Shown here: in pieces, positions 10,266-19,275 of the stretch | Layout: the number at the start of each line of letters is the position of its first letter | How positions within the stretch are numbered: position 1 is the stretch's first letter | Assembly (NCBI RefSeq): GCF_018919065.1 | Contig: NZ_JAHLQG010000034.1 | Span: 1 to 64,000 of the forward strand | DNA length: 64,000 nt | Reading direction: 5' to 3' | Origin: Blautia sp. MSJ-9 | GTDB taxonomy: Bacteria > Bacillota > Clostridia > Lachnospirales > Lachnospiraceae | Made by a program: the position numbers and the translations under genes | Notes under the pieces: model-generated | What the model was told of the DNA's origin: nothing | Seen by the model: only the letters and a program-made list of their open reading frames with translations | The model's database searches: none

Positions 10266-11534
10266 TTATAACTCAACTATATAAATACCTCTATGCCCTT
10301 CAAAGACAGAATCAAAACAAATTTTATTTCCTGCATGATTCCATCTTGGATGTAAATCACATCTTGTATCATTGTCATACTTAAAAGGCGCAAATACTTT
10401 TGCAACTATATTTATTCCGTTTTTTCTTACATCTCCATCCATAACTCTAATGTACTGAATACGTGCTCGATCTGGATAAGAATCAGTAACTACCAAATTT
10501 CTATTAGGAGAAAAACTTGGATGCCCATCTCCTGTTAACTCTTTCCAACAATGATAATATCTTTCTGTTTTATCCCGCATAAGATAATACCCTGTACCAC
10601 CATGCTTTTTATTTTCAAAAGCAATAATTTCATTATCATTTTTCCAAAAACAATGACTAACCATGTCATCATCAGATAAAACATACATATCTGTTCCATC
10701 AACATTACAAGTAATCAATCTCGTATATTTTCTCTCACCATTAAACCAACGGTACAATACCATAAATCTCTCATTATTCGGGCTTAACATAAGATGATTC
10801 ACCTTATGAACAGATCCTTTTTCCTGCATTTCGTGTCTTGGTTGAAATATAGCAAAATCAGTATATTTTAAAAGTTCTGTTATCTCACCTGTTTCAAGTG
10901 AAACCTTCCATATAGCAGTAGTATCTGGAAGTGAAACATCCTTCGTTTTTTCTGGAACATTATAGTAGCCATATCCAGGTCTTAAATTGTATAGCCTACT
11001 GAAATCTAATGTTAATGCAAACTTACCATCAGATGATACTGTGTAAACCGGTGCTGGAATCACTTTCTCTGTCATTGTTTTCAAACTCAAAATAACAGAT
11101 ACATATTTTCCATTCCGACAGTCATTGAAAAGTATTCTATCTTTAAAATCTGGACCTAGCCATTGAAGCATACAGGCCTGTTGTACATTCCATGCACTTG
11201 TTTCTGCAATTTTTTTTACTCTTTCTGGATCGGATTCACTTTTCTCTGTATCAATCAATAAAATATCTGCTTTTTCTTTTGGACTTACATCTGACCATGT
11301 ATCATTAGCTTTAAGACAAAGCATATATCTGTCCGTAATATCCCATGGTGATTTATCATAATATCCAAAAAAATATTCGTGTTCGGAATCATTAGGAGAT
11401 ATTCTGGTAATATTTCCCTCTGATTTAATTTTCTTTGAAACGGCATACATTCCTGTCTGATATGCTCTCTTTACTACCCTTTTCACAGCCGGGTATTTAT
11501 TTAGCTGGTAATTTATTTTCTGTTCTAAACTCAT
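10266..11534 (-). CDS. TolB/PL22-like beta-propeller protein of the capsule locus
   Basis: A 422-residue protein without signal peptide or membrane segment. Several blades are visible as repeats of the form SPNNERFMVLYRW, SPNRNLVVTDSYPD and HPRWNHAGNKICFDSV, resembling TolB-like propellers and the oligogalacturonate lyase (PL22) fold. Conserved His-rich spots include FQPRHEMQ, VNHLMLSPN, GDGHPSFSP and CDLHPRWNH. PL22 enzymes bind a metal through His residues and cleave uronic acid oligomers, while this operon makes a uronic acid donor. Whether this protein is a lyase, a binder or a scaffold is unknown. It is cotranscribed with glycosyltransferases on both sides. Confidence 0.6.
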   Translation of the reverse strand: MSLEQKINYQLNKYPAVKRVVKRAYQTGMYAVSKKIKSEGNITRISPNDSEHEYFFGYYDKSPWDITDRYMLCLKANDTWSDVSPKEKADILLIDTEKSESDPERVKKIAETSAWNVQQACMLQWLGPDFKDRILFNDCRNGKYVSVILSLKTMTEKVIPAPVYTVSSDGKFALTLDFSRLYNLRPGYGYYNVPEKTKDVSLPDTTAIWKVSLETGEITELLKYTDFAIFQPRHEMQEKGSVHKVNHLMLSPNNERFMVLYRWFNGERKYTRLITCNVDGTDMYVLSDDDMVSHCFWKNDNEIIAFENKKHGGTGYYLMRDKTERYYHCWKELTGDGHPSFSPNRNLVVTDSYPDRARIQYIRVMDGDVRKNGINIVAKVFAPFKYDNDTRCDLHPRWNHAGNKICFDSVFEGHRGIYIVEL

Positions 11535-11568
11535 TATAAATCCTCATTTTCTATTCAAAATACGAGTT

Positions 11569-12384
11569 TTATCTTCTTAATACTTTTTTATAAACAAATT
11601 CCTGAAAACGTATTGGTAATAGATAAATAGCCATTTGTGCCCCTGCTACTTCAGCAAAATCAATAAAAGAACAAAATCCTGTTCTAAAGGCTTTCCATCT
11701 AATTTCTATTAATAATTTAGTATTTAACCAATTTTTTCTTTTTTTATAAGTACCCTCATCAAAACGAAATCTCAGCAAATATTCTGGCAAATTCTTGCAG
11801 ACAGCACCATTTGCTAACATTTTAATCCATAAATCTGTATCTTGATTTTTTCTAAGATCTCCATAACAGCCGACAGCTTCAACTTTGCTTTTTCGATACA
11901 TAACAGTCGGATGATTGAATGGATCTCTCTTTTTACAATATTTATGTATTGATTCATTGTCTAACGGTACATCACGTTTACCAACCTTATTATTTGGTTC
12001 ACCAACAAATTCAATTACAGGACAACCAATAATATCCAATCGGGAGTCTTTTTCAAACTCAGCTACCTGTTTTTCACATCTTGTCGGTAGTGAAATGTCA
12101 TCTGAATCCATACGTGCCAAAAGTTCATTTTTACAAACTTTAATTCCCTCATTCAAAGCAAGACCTAGCCCTTTATTTTTAGGAAGCATCACCTGGATAA
12201 TTAAATTTGGATATTTTTCATCAATCTTATCTATTACAGATTGTAGTTCTTCGGTAACAGGACCATCTTTAACCAATACAATTTCATCTGGCTTTTTTGT
12301 TTGCTTAACCATGCTCATTAAAGCTTTTCTAAAATATTCTGGATTGTCTTTTCCATAAACTGTCATCAAAACACTATATTCCAT
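11569..12384 (-). CDS. Glycosyltransferase family 2 (EpsE-like)
   Basis: A 271-residue GT2 enzyme starting MEYSVLMTVYGKDNPEYFRKAL. VLVKDGPVTEELQ forms the nucleotide site, KNKGLGLALNEGIKVCKNEL and ARMDSDDISLPTRCEKQ are the classical donor and metal-binding motifs, and KNQDTDLWIKML holds the predicted base. It is close to amylovoran/EpsE-type transferases, often the second enzyme acting after the priming sugar transferase. It starts five bases downstream of the priming transferase stop, which supports that role. Confidence 0.9.
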   Translation of the reverse strand: MEYSVLMTVYGKDNPEYFRKALMSMVKQTKKPDEIVLVKDGPVTEELQSVIDKIDEKYPNLIIQVMLPKNKGLGLALNEGIKVCKNELLARMDSDDISLPTRCEKQVAEFEKDSRLDIIGCPVIEFVGEPNNKVGKRDVPLDNESIHKYCKKRDPFNHPTVMYRKSKVEAVGCYGDLRKNQDTDLWIKMLANGAVCKNLPEYLLRFRFDEGTYKKRKNWLNTKLLIEIRWKAFRTGFCSFIDFAEVAGAQMAIYLLPIRFQEFVYKKVLRR

Positions 12385-12389
12385 CTCTA

Positions 12390-13073
12390 TTACCTCACAA
12401 CCGCTACAACAGTTCTTACCATTATTCCTATTTCCCGGATAAAGCTAAATTTCTTAATACTTTCCAGATTATATTTCATCTTTTCTGGAAGAATTTTTTC
12501 TATGTAAACTTTATCTACATCATCTGCCTGATTCAACAGTTCTGCCTCATCTTTATAAAGTATGCTCGCCTCTGATGTCACACCTGCTGGCAGAAGCAAT
12601 GTTGCCATCATTTCCGGAGTATAATGTTTTACATAATGCACACTTTCCGGACGGGTACCTACCAGAGACATATCACCGGCCAGAATATTAAGCAGCTGTG
12701 GTATCTCATCAATACGATATTTTCGGATCACAGCACCAATTTTTGTGATTCTATTATCATTTGATACCGTTACTTGCGTTCCGATTTTATCCGCATTTGC
12801 TACCATTGTCCGGAATTTAAATATCTTGAATTTCTTCCCATACTGGGTAACTCTCTCCTGACGGTAAAATACTCCACCTTTTGAATCTGTCACAATCAAA
12901 ATTGAAATGATGAGCAACAAGGGAGAAAGTATTACAAGCATGATAGAGGATGCAATCACATCAAAAATTCTCTTTAATGCCAGGCTTACTTTTTTCTTTT
13001 TCAGTCTTTCATAATATGGACGAACAGCTTCTGTTCGCATACTCTTTGGCAGTTTATCCCATTCTCGTAACAT
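12390..13073 (-). CDS. Priming sugar-1-phosphate transferase (PglC/EpsL type)
   Basis: Monotopic bacterial sugar transferase that links a sugar phosphate to undecaprenyl phosphate and so starts repeat-unit assembly. The re-entrant hydrophobic helix is IFDVIASSIMLVILSPLLLI, followed by GGVFYRQERVTQYGKKFKIFKFRTM and the catalytic-domain motifs RKYRIDEIPQLLNILAGDMS and LVGTRPE. The ATG at 13073 (227 residues) has GGGAG seven bases upstream and is preferred over the upstream ATG at 13091, which lacks a site. With the neighbouring dehydratase and aminotransferase it suggests a diamino-trideoxy sugar at the reducing end. Confidence 0.9.
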   Translation of the reverse strand: MLREWDKLPKSMRTEAVRPYYERLKKKKVSLALKRIFDVIASSIMLVILSPLLLIISILIVTDSKGGVFYRQERVTQYGKKFKIFKFRTMVANADKIGTQVTVSNDNRITKIGAVIRKYRIDEIPQLLNILAGDMSLVGTRPESVHYVKHYTPEMMATLLLPAGVTSEASILYKDEAELLNQADDVDKVYIEKILPEKMKYNLESIKKFSFIREIGIMVRTVVAVVR

Positions 13074-13098
13074 AACAATCTCCCATCTCAATCTATTT

Positions 13099-14301
13099 TT
13101 ATAAATACTCCCTTACAATTTTACAGTACTGTTCAATCACATATTCCACTTCCTCATCTTTCAGTCTGGTATGAAGCGGCAGTGTAATTTCATTTTCAAA
13201 TCTCTTGTATGCATTTGGATAATTTTTAATATCAAATCCAAGTTTTTTGTATGCAGTCATCATTGGCAATGGCTTGTAATGTACGTTGCAGGCAATACCT
13301 GCTTCTGCCATTTTTACAATGATTTCATGTCTCTGTTCCATAGTGATTCCTGGCACTCTTGTTATGTACAGATGACCAGATGACTGGTGCTTATCAGTAT
13401 AGTGATCCAGCACTTCAATACCACGTGGCTTAAATGCAGCGTCATATTTACCGATAATTTCTTTTCTTCTGGCAAGTAATCCTTGATAACGTTTCATCTG
13501 CGCCAAACCAATTCCTGCAACCACATCTGTCATATTGCATTTGTACCATGGTCCGATAATGTCGTATTCCCATGCACCAAGCTGTGTTTTTGCCAAAGCA
13601 TCCTTAGACTGCCCATGAAGAGAAAGAAGCTGATACTGATGATACAGCGTCTCATTATCAATACCTTCAATGTCTCTCCATGTAGCAGCACCACCCTCAG
13701 CAGTAGTAAAATTCTTTACTGCATGGAAACTGAAATTTGAGAAATCAGCAACACTTCCAATCGGCTTGCCTTTCCATGTTGCTCCAAAAGCATGAGCAGC
13801 ATCTGCCATAACAATGACTCTGCCTATTGCCTTCTGGATTTTATTTTCCGGATGGAACAGGTGTTTTTTACTCTCTACAATAGAAAAAATTCTGTCATAA
13901 TCGCATGGTACACCGCCAAGGTCAACTGGAATAATTACTTTTGTTTTCTCAGTAATAGCATCAGCTAGTTTGTCATAATCCATTTCCAGTGAATTTTCCT
14001 GTGTATCAATCAGAACCAGTTTAGCTCCTACATGGCATACAATTGATGCACTGGCTGTATAGGTATAAGCACTGGTGATAACTTCATCATCTTTTCCAAT
14101 ACCAAGTAATCTTAATGTCATTTCACCACAGGCAGTCTGAGAGTTCAGACATACAGCACGATTTACACCACATAAACCCGCAACTTCTCTTTCCAATTCT
14201 TTTGTTTTCGGACCTGTTGTGATCCATCCGGATCTCAATGCCTCTGCAACCTGTTCTACTTCTGTTTCTGTAATATCTGGCGGTGAAAATGGTATTTTCA
14301 T
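13099..14301 (-). CDS. DegT/DnrJ/EryC1/StrS sugar aminotransferase
   Basis: PLP-dependent aminotransferase for nucleotide sugars, about 400 residues. It begins KIPFSPPDITETEVEQVAEAL, a typical WecE/PglE-like start. VIPVDLGGVPCDYD and VMADAAHAFGATWKGKPIG surround the cofactor, and FSFHAVKNFTTAEGGA contains the PLP-binding lysine. The ATG at 14301 is chosen over upstream TTG codons. Next to a UDP-GlcNAc 4,6-dehydratase it probably makes UDP-2-acetamido-4-amino-2,4,6-trideoxyhexose. No matching PglD-type acetyltransferase is present in the cluster, so the 4-amino group may stay free. Confidence 0.92.
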   Translation of the reverse strand: MKIPFSPPDITETEVEQVAEALRSGWITTGPKTKELEREVAGLCGVNRAVCLNSQTACGEMTLRLLGIGKDDEVITSAYTYTASASIVCHVGAKLVLIDTQENSLEMDYDKLADAITEKTKVIIPVDLGGVPCDYDRIFSIVESKKHLFHPENKIQKAIGRVIVMADAAHAFGATWKGKPIGSVADFSNFSFHAVKNFTTAEGGAATWRDIEGIDNETLYHQYQLLSLHGQSKDALAKTQLGAWEYDIIGPWYKCNMTDVVAGIGLAQMKRYQGLLARRKEIIGKYDAAFKPRGIEVLDHYTDKHQSSGHLYITRVPGITMEQRHEIIVKMAEAGIACNVHYKPLPMMTAYKKLGFDIKNYPNAYKRFENEITLPLHTRLKDEEVEYVIEQYCKIVREYL

Positions 14302-14344
14302 AATCAACAATTTCCTTTCTTTAATGTTTATTCAATCAGGTCTT

Positions 14345-14607
14345 TTAAAAGAATCCTGGTTCCACGCCTGTTGCCTTAATATGCTCTTTTACCCAGTCTG
14401 CATTCAGATCATTTTTGATCACTGGATTTTTTCAAAATACAGCACGATTTTATTATCTTTCGTGAAAATAGACGTAATAATCATCTGCTCCCCACTGATA
14501 TCCTCTGGGATCATGGAAGTGGATGCATATTCCACTTCACCATCATCTGTTTTACAGATAACTGAACCCTTTATTTTTTCTAAAATTCCTTTTGTTTCGT
14601 AATGCAT
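14345..14607 (-). pseudogene. Small unknown protein, apparent frameshift in an A-run
   Basis: The frame from the ATG at 14607 reads 62 residues and stops at 14419. One extra A in the A6 run (14427-14432) would join it to a second frame (NPVIKNDLNADWVKEHIKAT) ending at 14345, giving about 87 residues. Both parts look coding. It lies between the dehydratase and aminotransferase genes. I do not recognise the family. It may be a real frameshift, a phase-variable run or a sequencing error. Confidence 0.45.
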
Positions 14608-14628
14608 ACGGCTTTTCCTTTCCAGCTT

Positions 14629-16602
14629 TTAAATCGCTATCTTCTGCTCTAAATTAACCTGATATGCCTTGTCCTGAATATGTTTTCCATCCAGAACAGC
14701 TTCTTTATTAACTTCTTCCGGTTTCCTGAACGTAGGCACAGCCTTTCTCAATGCTTCACGTGCCATGTCATCATCGCCGATATCACAGGCATCCTGCAAC
14801 AGGGCAAGACGTCTGCTGATTTCTTCTTCACTCAATGCAGTATCTCTTTCAATGAAAATCATGCTGTTTTCAGTCTTATCCAGTTCTTCTGTTTTAACCA
14901 GCAGTTCCTCATAAAGTTTTTCTCCTGGTCTTAATCCTGTTTCAATAATCTGCACTCCATGTACGCCAGACAGACGGATCATATTCTCAGCCAGGTCATA
15001 AATCTTCACAGGTTTTCCCATATCAAGTACAAACAGCTCACCGTTCTTTGCCATTGCTCCACTCTGCAGTACCAGCTGGGATGCCTCCGGAATTGTCATG
15101 AAATAACGGATGATTCTCTTATCAGTAACAGTGACCGGTCCGCCGTTTGCAATCTGTCTTCGGAACAGCGGAATAACAGAACCTGCACTTCCCAGTACGT
15201 TTCCAAATCTGGTTGCACTGTACTTCACTTTTCCATGGGTACTTGCACTCTGCACGATCATCTCACACATACGCTTAGTTGCACCCATTACGTTTGTAGG
15301 ATTTACCGCCTTATCAGTGGAAACCATCATGAAACGTTCTGCCTCATATTTTTCGCACAGTTCCACCAGATTTCTCGTTCCAAATACATTGTTATAGATT
15401 GCTTCCACACAGTTATTCTCCATCAGCGGCACATGCTTATGAGCAGCCGCATTGATGATGATCTGCGGATGATGTTTCTCAAACACTTTTTCCAGTGCTT
15501 TCTTGTGAGTGATAGAGCAGATCTCAATCTGCAGATTCAAAGCACTGCCATAAGCAATCTTTAATTCCTGCTGGACATCATAAGCACCGTTTTCATAGAT
15601 ATCCAGAATAACTATCTTCTTCGGTGACATCTTTGCCAACTGTCTGCACAGTTCAGAGCCAATAGAACCGCCGCCACCGGTTATCAGAATCACCTTGCCT
15701 TTGTAATAGTCGTTGGTACGCTCATCAGTCACAGCCAGAGGCTTCCTGAACAGCAGATCCTCCGCATCAAACTCTCTTAAATGTCTCTTTCCGCCTGCTG
15801 CATAAACAGTCGGATAATCATAAACCTTTAACTTATACCCTGCTTTTTTGTAATAATCGTACAGAGCTTTTTTCTTATCTACATCCATGGACGGTATGGC
15901 AAAGACAATCTCCTGTACCTCATACTCGCCTAACTTTCTAAATGTTGCTTCATCCTCAGACCATACAGGGATTCCCTGGATCTCACGTCCTACTTTATCC
16001 TGGTTCGTATCAATAAAACATCTCGGTATGTAAGCAGCTTCTTCATTATTAAGCAGTTCTTCTGCAAAGCTGACTCCAACACGTCCAGCTCCGATGATTG
16101 CAATTTTAATCTTCTGGACTTCCTTATCACTGGCTGCATTCACACCGGAAACAGTGTATAAAACCCATGACAGAAATCGTCCAAATGCTGTTTCCTGATT
16201 CCCGCATTTATATGCATAGCGATATGCCATACGAAGTGTCAGTGCACCAAGCAGGTTCAGGCATGCCAGACACAGCATCCTCGCAAAAGTAATCTTTTCT
16301 ATCGGCAGCAACATTTCTAAACACATATAAACCAGAAAAGCTACCGCATCTGTACACAGTAATCTGATGTAACACTGAATGCCGCCATATCTCCAAATCT
16401 GACCATATACATTTCCAATCAGTCTGCTGACAAAAATACATACCAGTGCTAATGCTGCCTGCTGCACCATTCCGTTATATGTGAGCTTGTCATTACCTCC
16501 ATAGAGCCCCAGAAGCAACACTGCCGCCAGAGCAAAAACAAGCAGATCATATAAAACCAATGTCCAGCGAATATTTCTTTTTTTACGTTTCTTATCCTTC
16601 AT
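14629..16602 (-). CDS. Membrane nucleotide-sugar 4,6-dehydratase (CapD/WbpM/PglF family)
   Basis: A roughly 657-residue long-type SDR. The N-terminus has four hydrophobic segments (LVLYDLLVFALAAVLLLGLYG onward), then a CoA-binding-like Rossmann region with IGAGRVGVSFAEELL, and the catalytic dehydratase with ITGGGGSIGSELCRQL. The active site reads MMVSTDKAVNPTNVMGATKR, with Met in place of the usual Tyr of the YxxxK motif, a hallmark of WbpM/PglF enzymes acting on UDP-GlcNAc. The ATG at 16602 has GAGGT five bases upstream; the GTG at 16620 is an alternative. It supplies the 4-keto-6-deoxy intermediate to the aminotransferase. Confidence 0.93.
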   Translation of the reverse strand: MKDKKRKKRNIRWTLVLYDLLVFALAAVLLLGLYGGNDKLTYNGMVQQAALALVCIFVSRLIGNVYGQIWRYGGIQCYIRLLCTDAVAFLVYMCLEMLLPIEKITFARMLCLACLNLLGALTLRMAYRYAYKCGNQETAFGRFLSWVLYTVSGVNAASDKEVQKIKIAIIGAGRVGVSFAEELLNNEEAAYIPRCFIDTNQDKVGREIQGIPVWSEDEATFRKLGEYEVQEIVFAIPSMDVDKKKALYDYYKKAGYKLKVYDYPTVYAAGGKRHLREFDAEDLLFRKPLAVTDERTNDYYKGKVILITGGGGSIGSELCRQLAKMSPKKIVILDIYENGAYDVQQELKIAYGSALNLQIEICSITHKKALEKVFEKHHPQIIINAAAHKHVPLMENNCVEAIYNNVFGTRNLVELCEKYEAERFMMVSTDKAVNPTNVMGATKRMCEMIVQSASTHGKVKYSATRFGNVLGSAGSVIPLFRRQIANGGPVTVTDKRIIRYFMTIPEASQLVLQSGAMAKNGELFVLDMGKPVKIYDLAENMIRLSGVHGVQIIETGLRPGEKLYEELLVKTEELDKTENSMIFIERDTALSEEEISRRLALLQDACDIGDDDMAREALRKAVPTFRKPEEVNKEAVLDGKHIQDKAYQVNLEQKIAI

Positions 16603-17036
16603 CTGTACCTCTTTTCTCACCAGATTTCCTTCCTGTTATCCGGCACTTTTAATAAATATTTTTCTTTTCTTCTGTGAACATGTTTTACTGGGTGAAGGAC
16701 ACAGCCAGACGCACCCCGGACCTCCGAAGTACCCTCTTATAACCGTCAGTTTTTATTTTTCCTGTCATATCTTGCACTCCCTCCCCCCCCAACAAATTGG
16801 AGCGTCTAATACGGCAGACAGTCTTTCTAAATCACCGCACAAACCAGTGCTAAAAGACTCTTATTCAAACCTCCTTATCATGATTTCTCCAAACTGAAAG
16901 AACCATCATAACGAACCTTGAACCTGCCATAACACATTTGACCATCTATTTTTTGGTCATTACACAACAAACAGGATTCCTACAGCCTAAACCACCTCAA
17001 ATCCTTTGCATCTACAAGTATTCTGAGCTGTTTGTT
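16603..17036. other. Junction region between old and current capsule modules
   Basis: About 430 bases lie between the truncated priming transferase and the dehydratase. There is no full gene. A possible 27-codon minus-strand frame (16768 to 16685) encodes a basic peptide and follows a G8 run with GGGAGGGAG upstream; it could be a leader peptide or chance. A short dyad TGACCA / TGGTCA lies near 16950. The region probably formed when a new sugar cassette replaced older genes. Confidence 0.35.
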
Positions 17037-17696
17037 CTAAACTGTCGCAATCCTCATCTCACCGGAATACCACCCGAAACAGGTATGATTATCAAGAAAA
17101 TTCATTGGACTAACCTCGCGAAACCCTATGTTTTCAAGGCCTTTACGGGTTTGTCCTATTATATCGTACCCATCAAGACTATGTGCTCTGATAAATTTTC
17201 CAACCTTTGTGATATACTGCTCTGGATTCTCCAACATATGGGTAGGCTTATCATGAGGAGTACTCATCTTCATGGAACGGAACTTGTGGAGCTTGAAATA
17301 TTTCTTATTCTCACCCACACGCTTCTGTGTAAACAAAACAGGACCTGGATCATCAATCTTAATAGCCACAGCGATACCTAATAATACCGGGCTTAATACT
17401 ACAAGTCCGCCAAAACTCAGGACGATATCAATTCCTCTTTTTACATACTTCTCATAAAAACCGGCTTTGTGATTGCATTCACCTATAGATTCAAGATGAC
17501 CTTTCATGCCATCAGCGTTTTCTTTATCATTTTCGTCTTGAACGAAGATTACCTTCTTACCCTCCATTGGGTTCTTCTGCTCTGGCTCATTCTCGTACTG
17601 GCTATTACCTTTTTTTACCTTAGCCACAATAGCTGTGGTCACAAAAGCAGTACCAACTGTCGCTGTAATAATTCCAACAACTTTTCTCCAACTCAT
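17037..17696 (-). pseudogene. Truncated priming sugar transferase (remnant of an older module)
   Basis: The N-terminal part is recognisable. A membrane segment (VVGIITATVGTAFVTTAIVA) is followed by a linker, then the re-entrant helix GIDIVLSFGGLVVLSPVLLG and the FTQKRVGENKKYFKLHKFRSM motif. The match ends at IRAHSLDG, where related enzymes continue with DELPQ and the NGRD region. The remaining 40 or so residues are unrelated, so most of the catalytic domain is lost. It starts 57 bases after another truncated capsule gene. The pair looks like the head of a former synthesis operon left behind when the present cassette was inserted. Confidence 0.8.
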
Positions 17697-17753
17697 AATT
17701 CTTAAACTCCCCCTAAAAGAAATTCTTCTTAACTATTTCTTTTTCATCTAAAT

Positions 17754-18092
17754 CTATTTAAATGCCGTAACAGTGATCAGATAAAGAACGCCAGTGATCA
17801 CGGTTCCCATGATTACGCGCATCAGTTCCGCATAGCTTGCAAATCTCCAGATGCTTTTGTACAGGCGCAGGAACCAGAATATAACTACACAGAAAACTGC
17901 ATATACCCATATTGTGTGAAAGTATGTCTGCAGATAATCTTTCTGGATATTTTCATATTTACAGTCAAACCGTATCCATAAAGCTGCAAAATAAGATACC
18001 AGAATCGCCGTAAAATCATATACCATCAAGATCAGAGAGATCACTTCCCAATGTTCAAGTCTTTTTTTGTTGTTTGTAACTTTTTCACTCAT
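17754..18092 (-). pseudogene. N-terminal fragment of a membrane sugar dehydratase
   Basis: A 112-residue protein with four hydrophobic segments (VISLILMVYDFTAILVSYFA, WVYAVFCVVIFWFL and VIMGTVITGVLYLITV, plus one weak). It matches the N-terminal membrane part of CapD/WbpM-type dehydratases, including the RLYKSIWRFAS region. The Rossmann and dehydratase domains are absent because the frame stops right after the fourth segment. It is the first gene after the loaP leader, so it would be transcribed. It is a paralogue of the intact dehydratase at 14629-16602, and residual function is unlikely. Confidence 0.75.
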
Positions 18093-18421
18093 TCTTCTTT
18101 CGCCGCATTCCTTCGTTTTTTTATTTTGTCTTATCTGATAATGTGTGTATTAAGCATGTGTGATGTATGTTTCTTATATTTGTATGTACAGTTTTAGTGT
18201 ATGACAAATAAGCCACAACTTTTTTCACATGTCCCAGCTCTTGGTTCCCTTATGAACTTCATCATATTTTTCTCCTTCATTTTTCTCTTCCTTTTGTTTT
18301 TAGTATTTATATAAAAATAATCCCCTCAGTTGACCTTATTAGGTCTTTATCTCTTTTTAGTACATTTCTGAAATTATGTAATTCATTTATGTTATTCAAA
18401 AATGTTTTTAAGAAGTTATTT

Positions 18422-18461
18422 TGTGTATCAGTCAAATTATCGAATGCCTGACTGATACACA
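18422..18461 (-). promoter_or_regulatory. Hairpin in capsule leader, candidate LoaP recognition or attenuator element
   Basis: Perfect 13-bp inverted repeat TGTGTATCAGTCA / TGACTGATACACA with a 14-base loop, four bases after the loaP stop codon and within the 370-base untranslated leader before the next capsule gene. LoaP proteins are known to need an RNA hairpin in the leader of the operon they antiterminate, so this is a natural candidate. The T-rich side lies on the plus strand, so a simple terminator reading is possible only for plus-strand transcripts. No gene is seen in 18093-18464. Confidence 0.55.
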
Positions 18462-18464
18462 TTT

Positions 18465-18976
18465 TTAATTTTTAGAAATAATCTCCAAACCTGCTGATAT
18501 TTCTTGTCTGCTCTCTCCCAGTGAGATTTCAAGTTTCGCCAGACGTTTGTGTCTGTCTATTTTGCAGATCAGCTTTTCTTTTCCCTGTAAAGGTCCCTGA
18601 GTCACATGGGTTACACCGTCTTTGATATAGCCTGTTGACATGGAGATTCTTTTGATATCAGGCTGCATCAAATTTTTTAAAAATAGTTCCTGTTCTGGTA
18701 GTAATAATGTTATGCCGGATATAATGTCCCGCTTCATAGGGGATGACCATTTTTGTCTATCCAGTGTTCCTTGTAGATCTGTTTCATCCTTACATTCAAT
18801 AAAGAAACTGTCTGGGAACACAGGCCGCTGTTCTATATGCCAGGAACCCTGATATTTTTTCATGTAGTCATATGTAGGTATGAAAATTTTTTTTGTTCTT
18901 CTTTTGATAATTTGGTATCGTAAAATTCTTTAAATTCTGCGATTATATTCTTTGTAGGCTCATACATAAACCACAT
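18465..18976 (-). pseudogene. loaP: LoaP/NusG-type antiterminator with frameshift
   Basis: NusG-family antiterminators of the LoaP branch promote read-through of long polysaccharide and antibiotic operons. An ATG at 18976, preceded by GAGGTGG, opens a frame MWFMYEPTKNII. It runs out of frame at an A8 run (minus strand; T8 at 18887-18894). One extra A would join it to FIPTYDYMKKYQGSWHIEQ and the rest, including a KOW-like GPLQGKEKLICKIDRHKRL near the C-terminus. As written only 132 residues from an internal ATG at 18863 remain, lacking the first strand of the NGN domain. Transcriptional slippage at A8 could still yield some protein. It is the first gene downstream of the invertible promoter. 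Confidence 0.75.
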
Positions 18977-19067
18977 GGCGGAATCCACCTCATTTCGGCA
19001 TTTTTCGTAGAGTATCCTACTCCACGAATTACATTTCTATCTAATTCTATAAATTCAACTATGAGTA

Positions 19068-19096
19068 ATTTTACATACTGCGGCATATTTTGTCAA
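19068..19096 (-). promoter_or_regulatory. Sigma-A promoter of loaP/capsule operon inside the invertible segment
   Basis: On the minus strand the -35 is TTGACA (19091-19096), then a 17-base spacer and -10 TAAAAT (19068-19073). Transcription would start near 19060, cross the left recombination site and reach the loaP ATG at 18976. A mirrored TTGACAAAATAT at 19131-19142 on the plus strand, with only a weak -10, may drive the recombinase. Confidence 0.8.
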
Positions 19097-19275
19097 TATT
19101 TCTGAGCAAATCGGGGCAATTCTATCTTTTTTGACAAAATATTTGTATAGCATCAATATTTTTTATGAATTATTTAGAGGAATGATATTGGAAAATTCGC
19201 CATTCTGGGCTACACACTAATCAATACACCGTAATAATTATAGTCGTACATATTACTGAAAGGAGAACTTTTATT

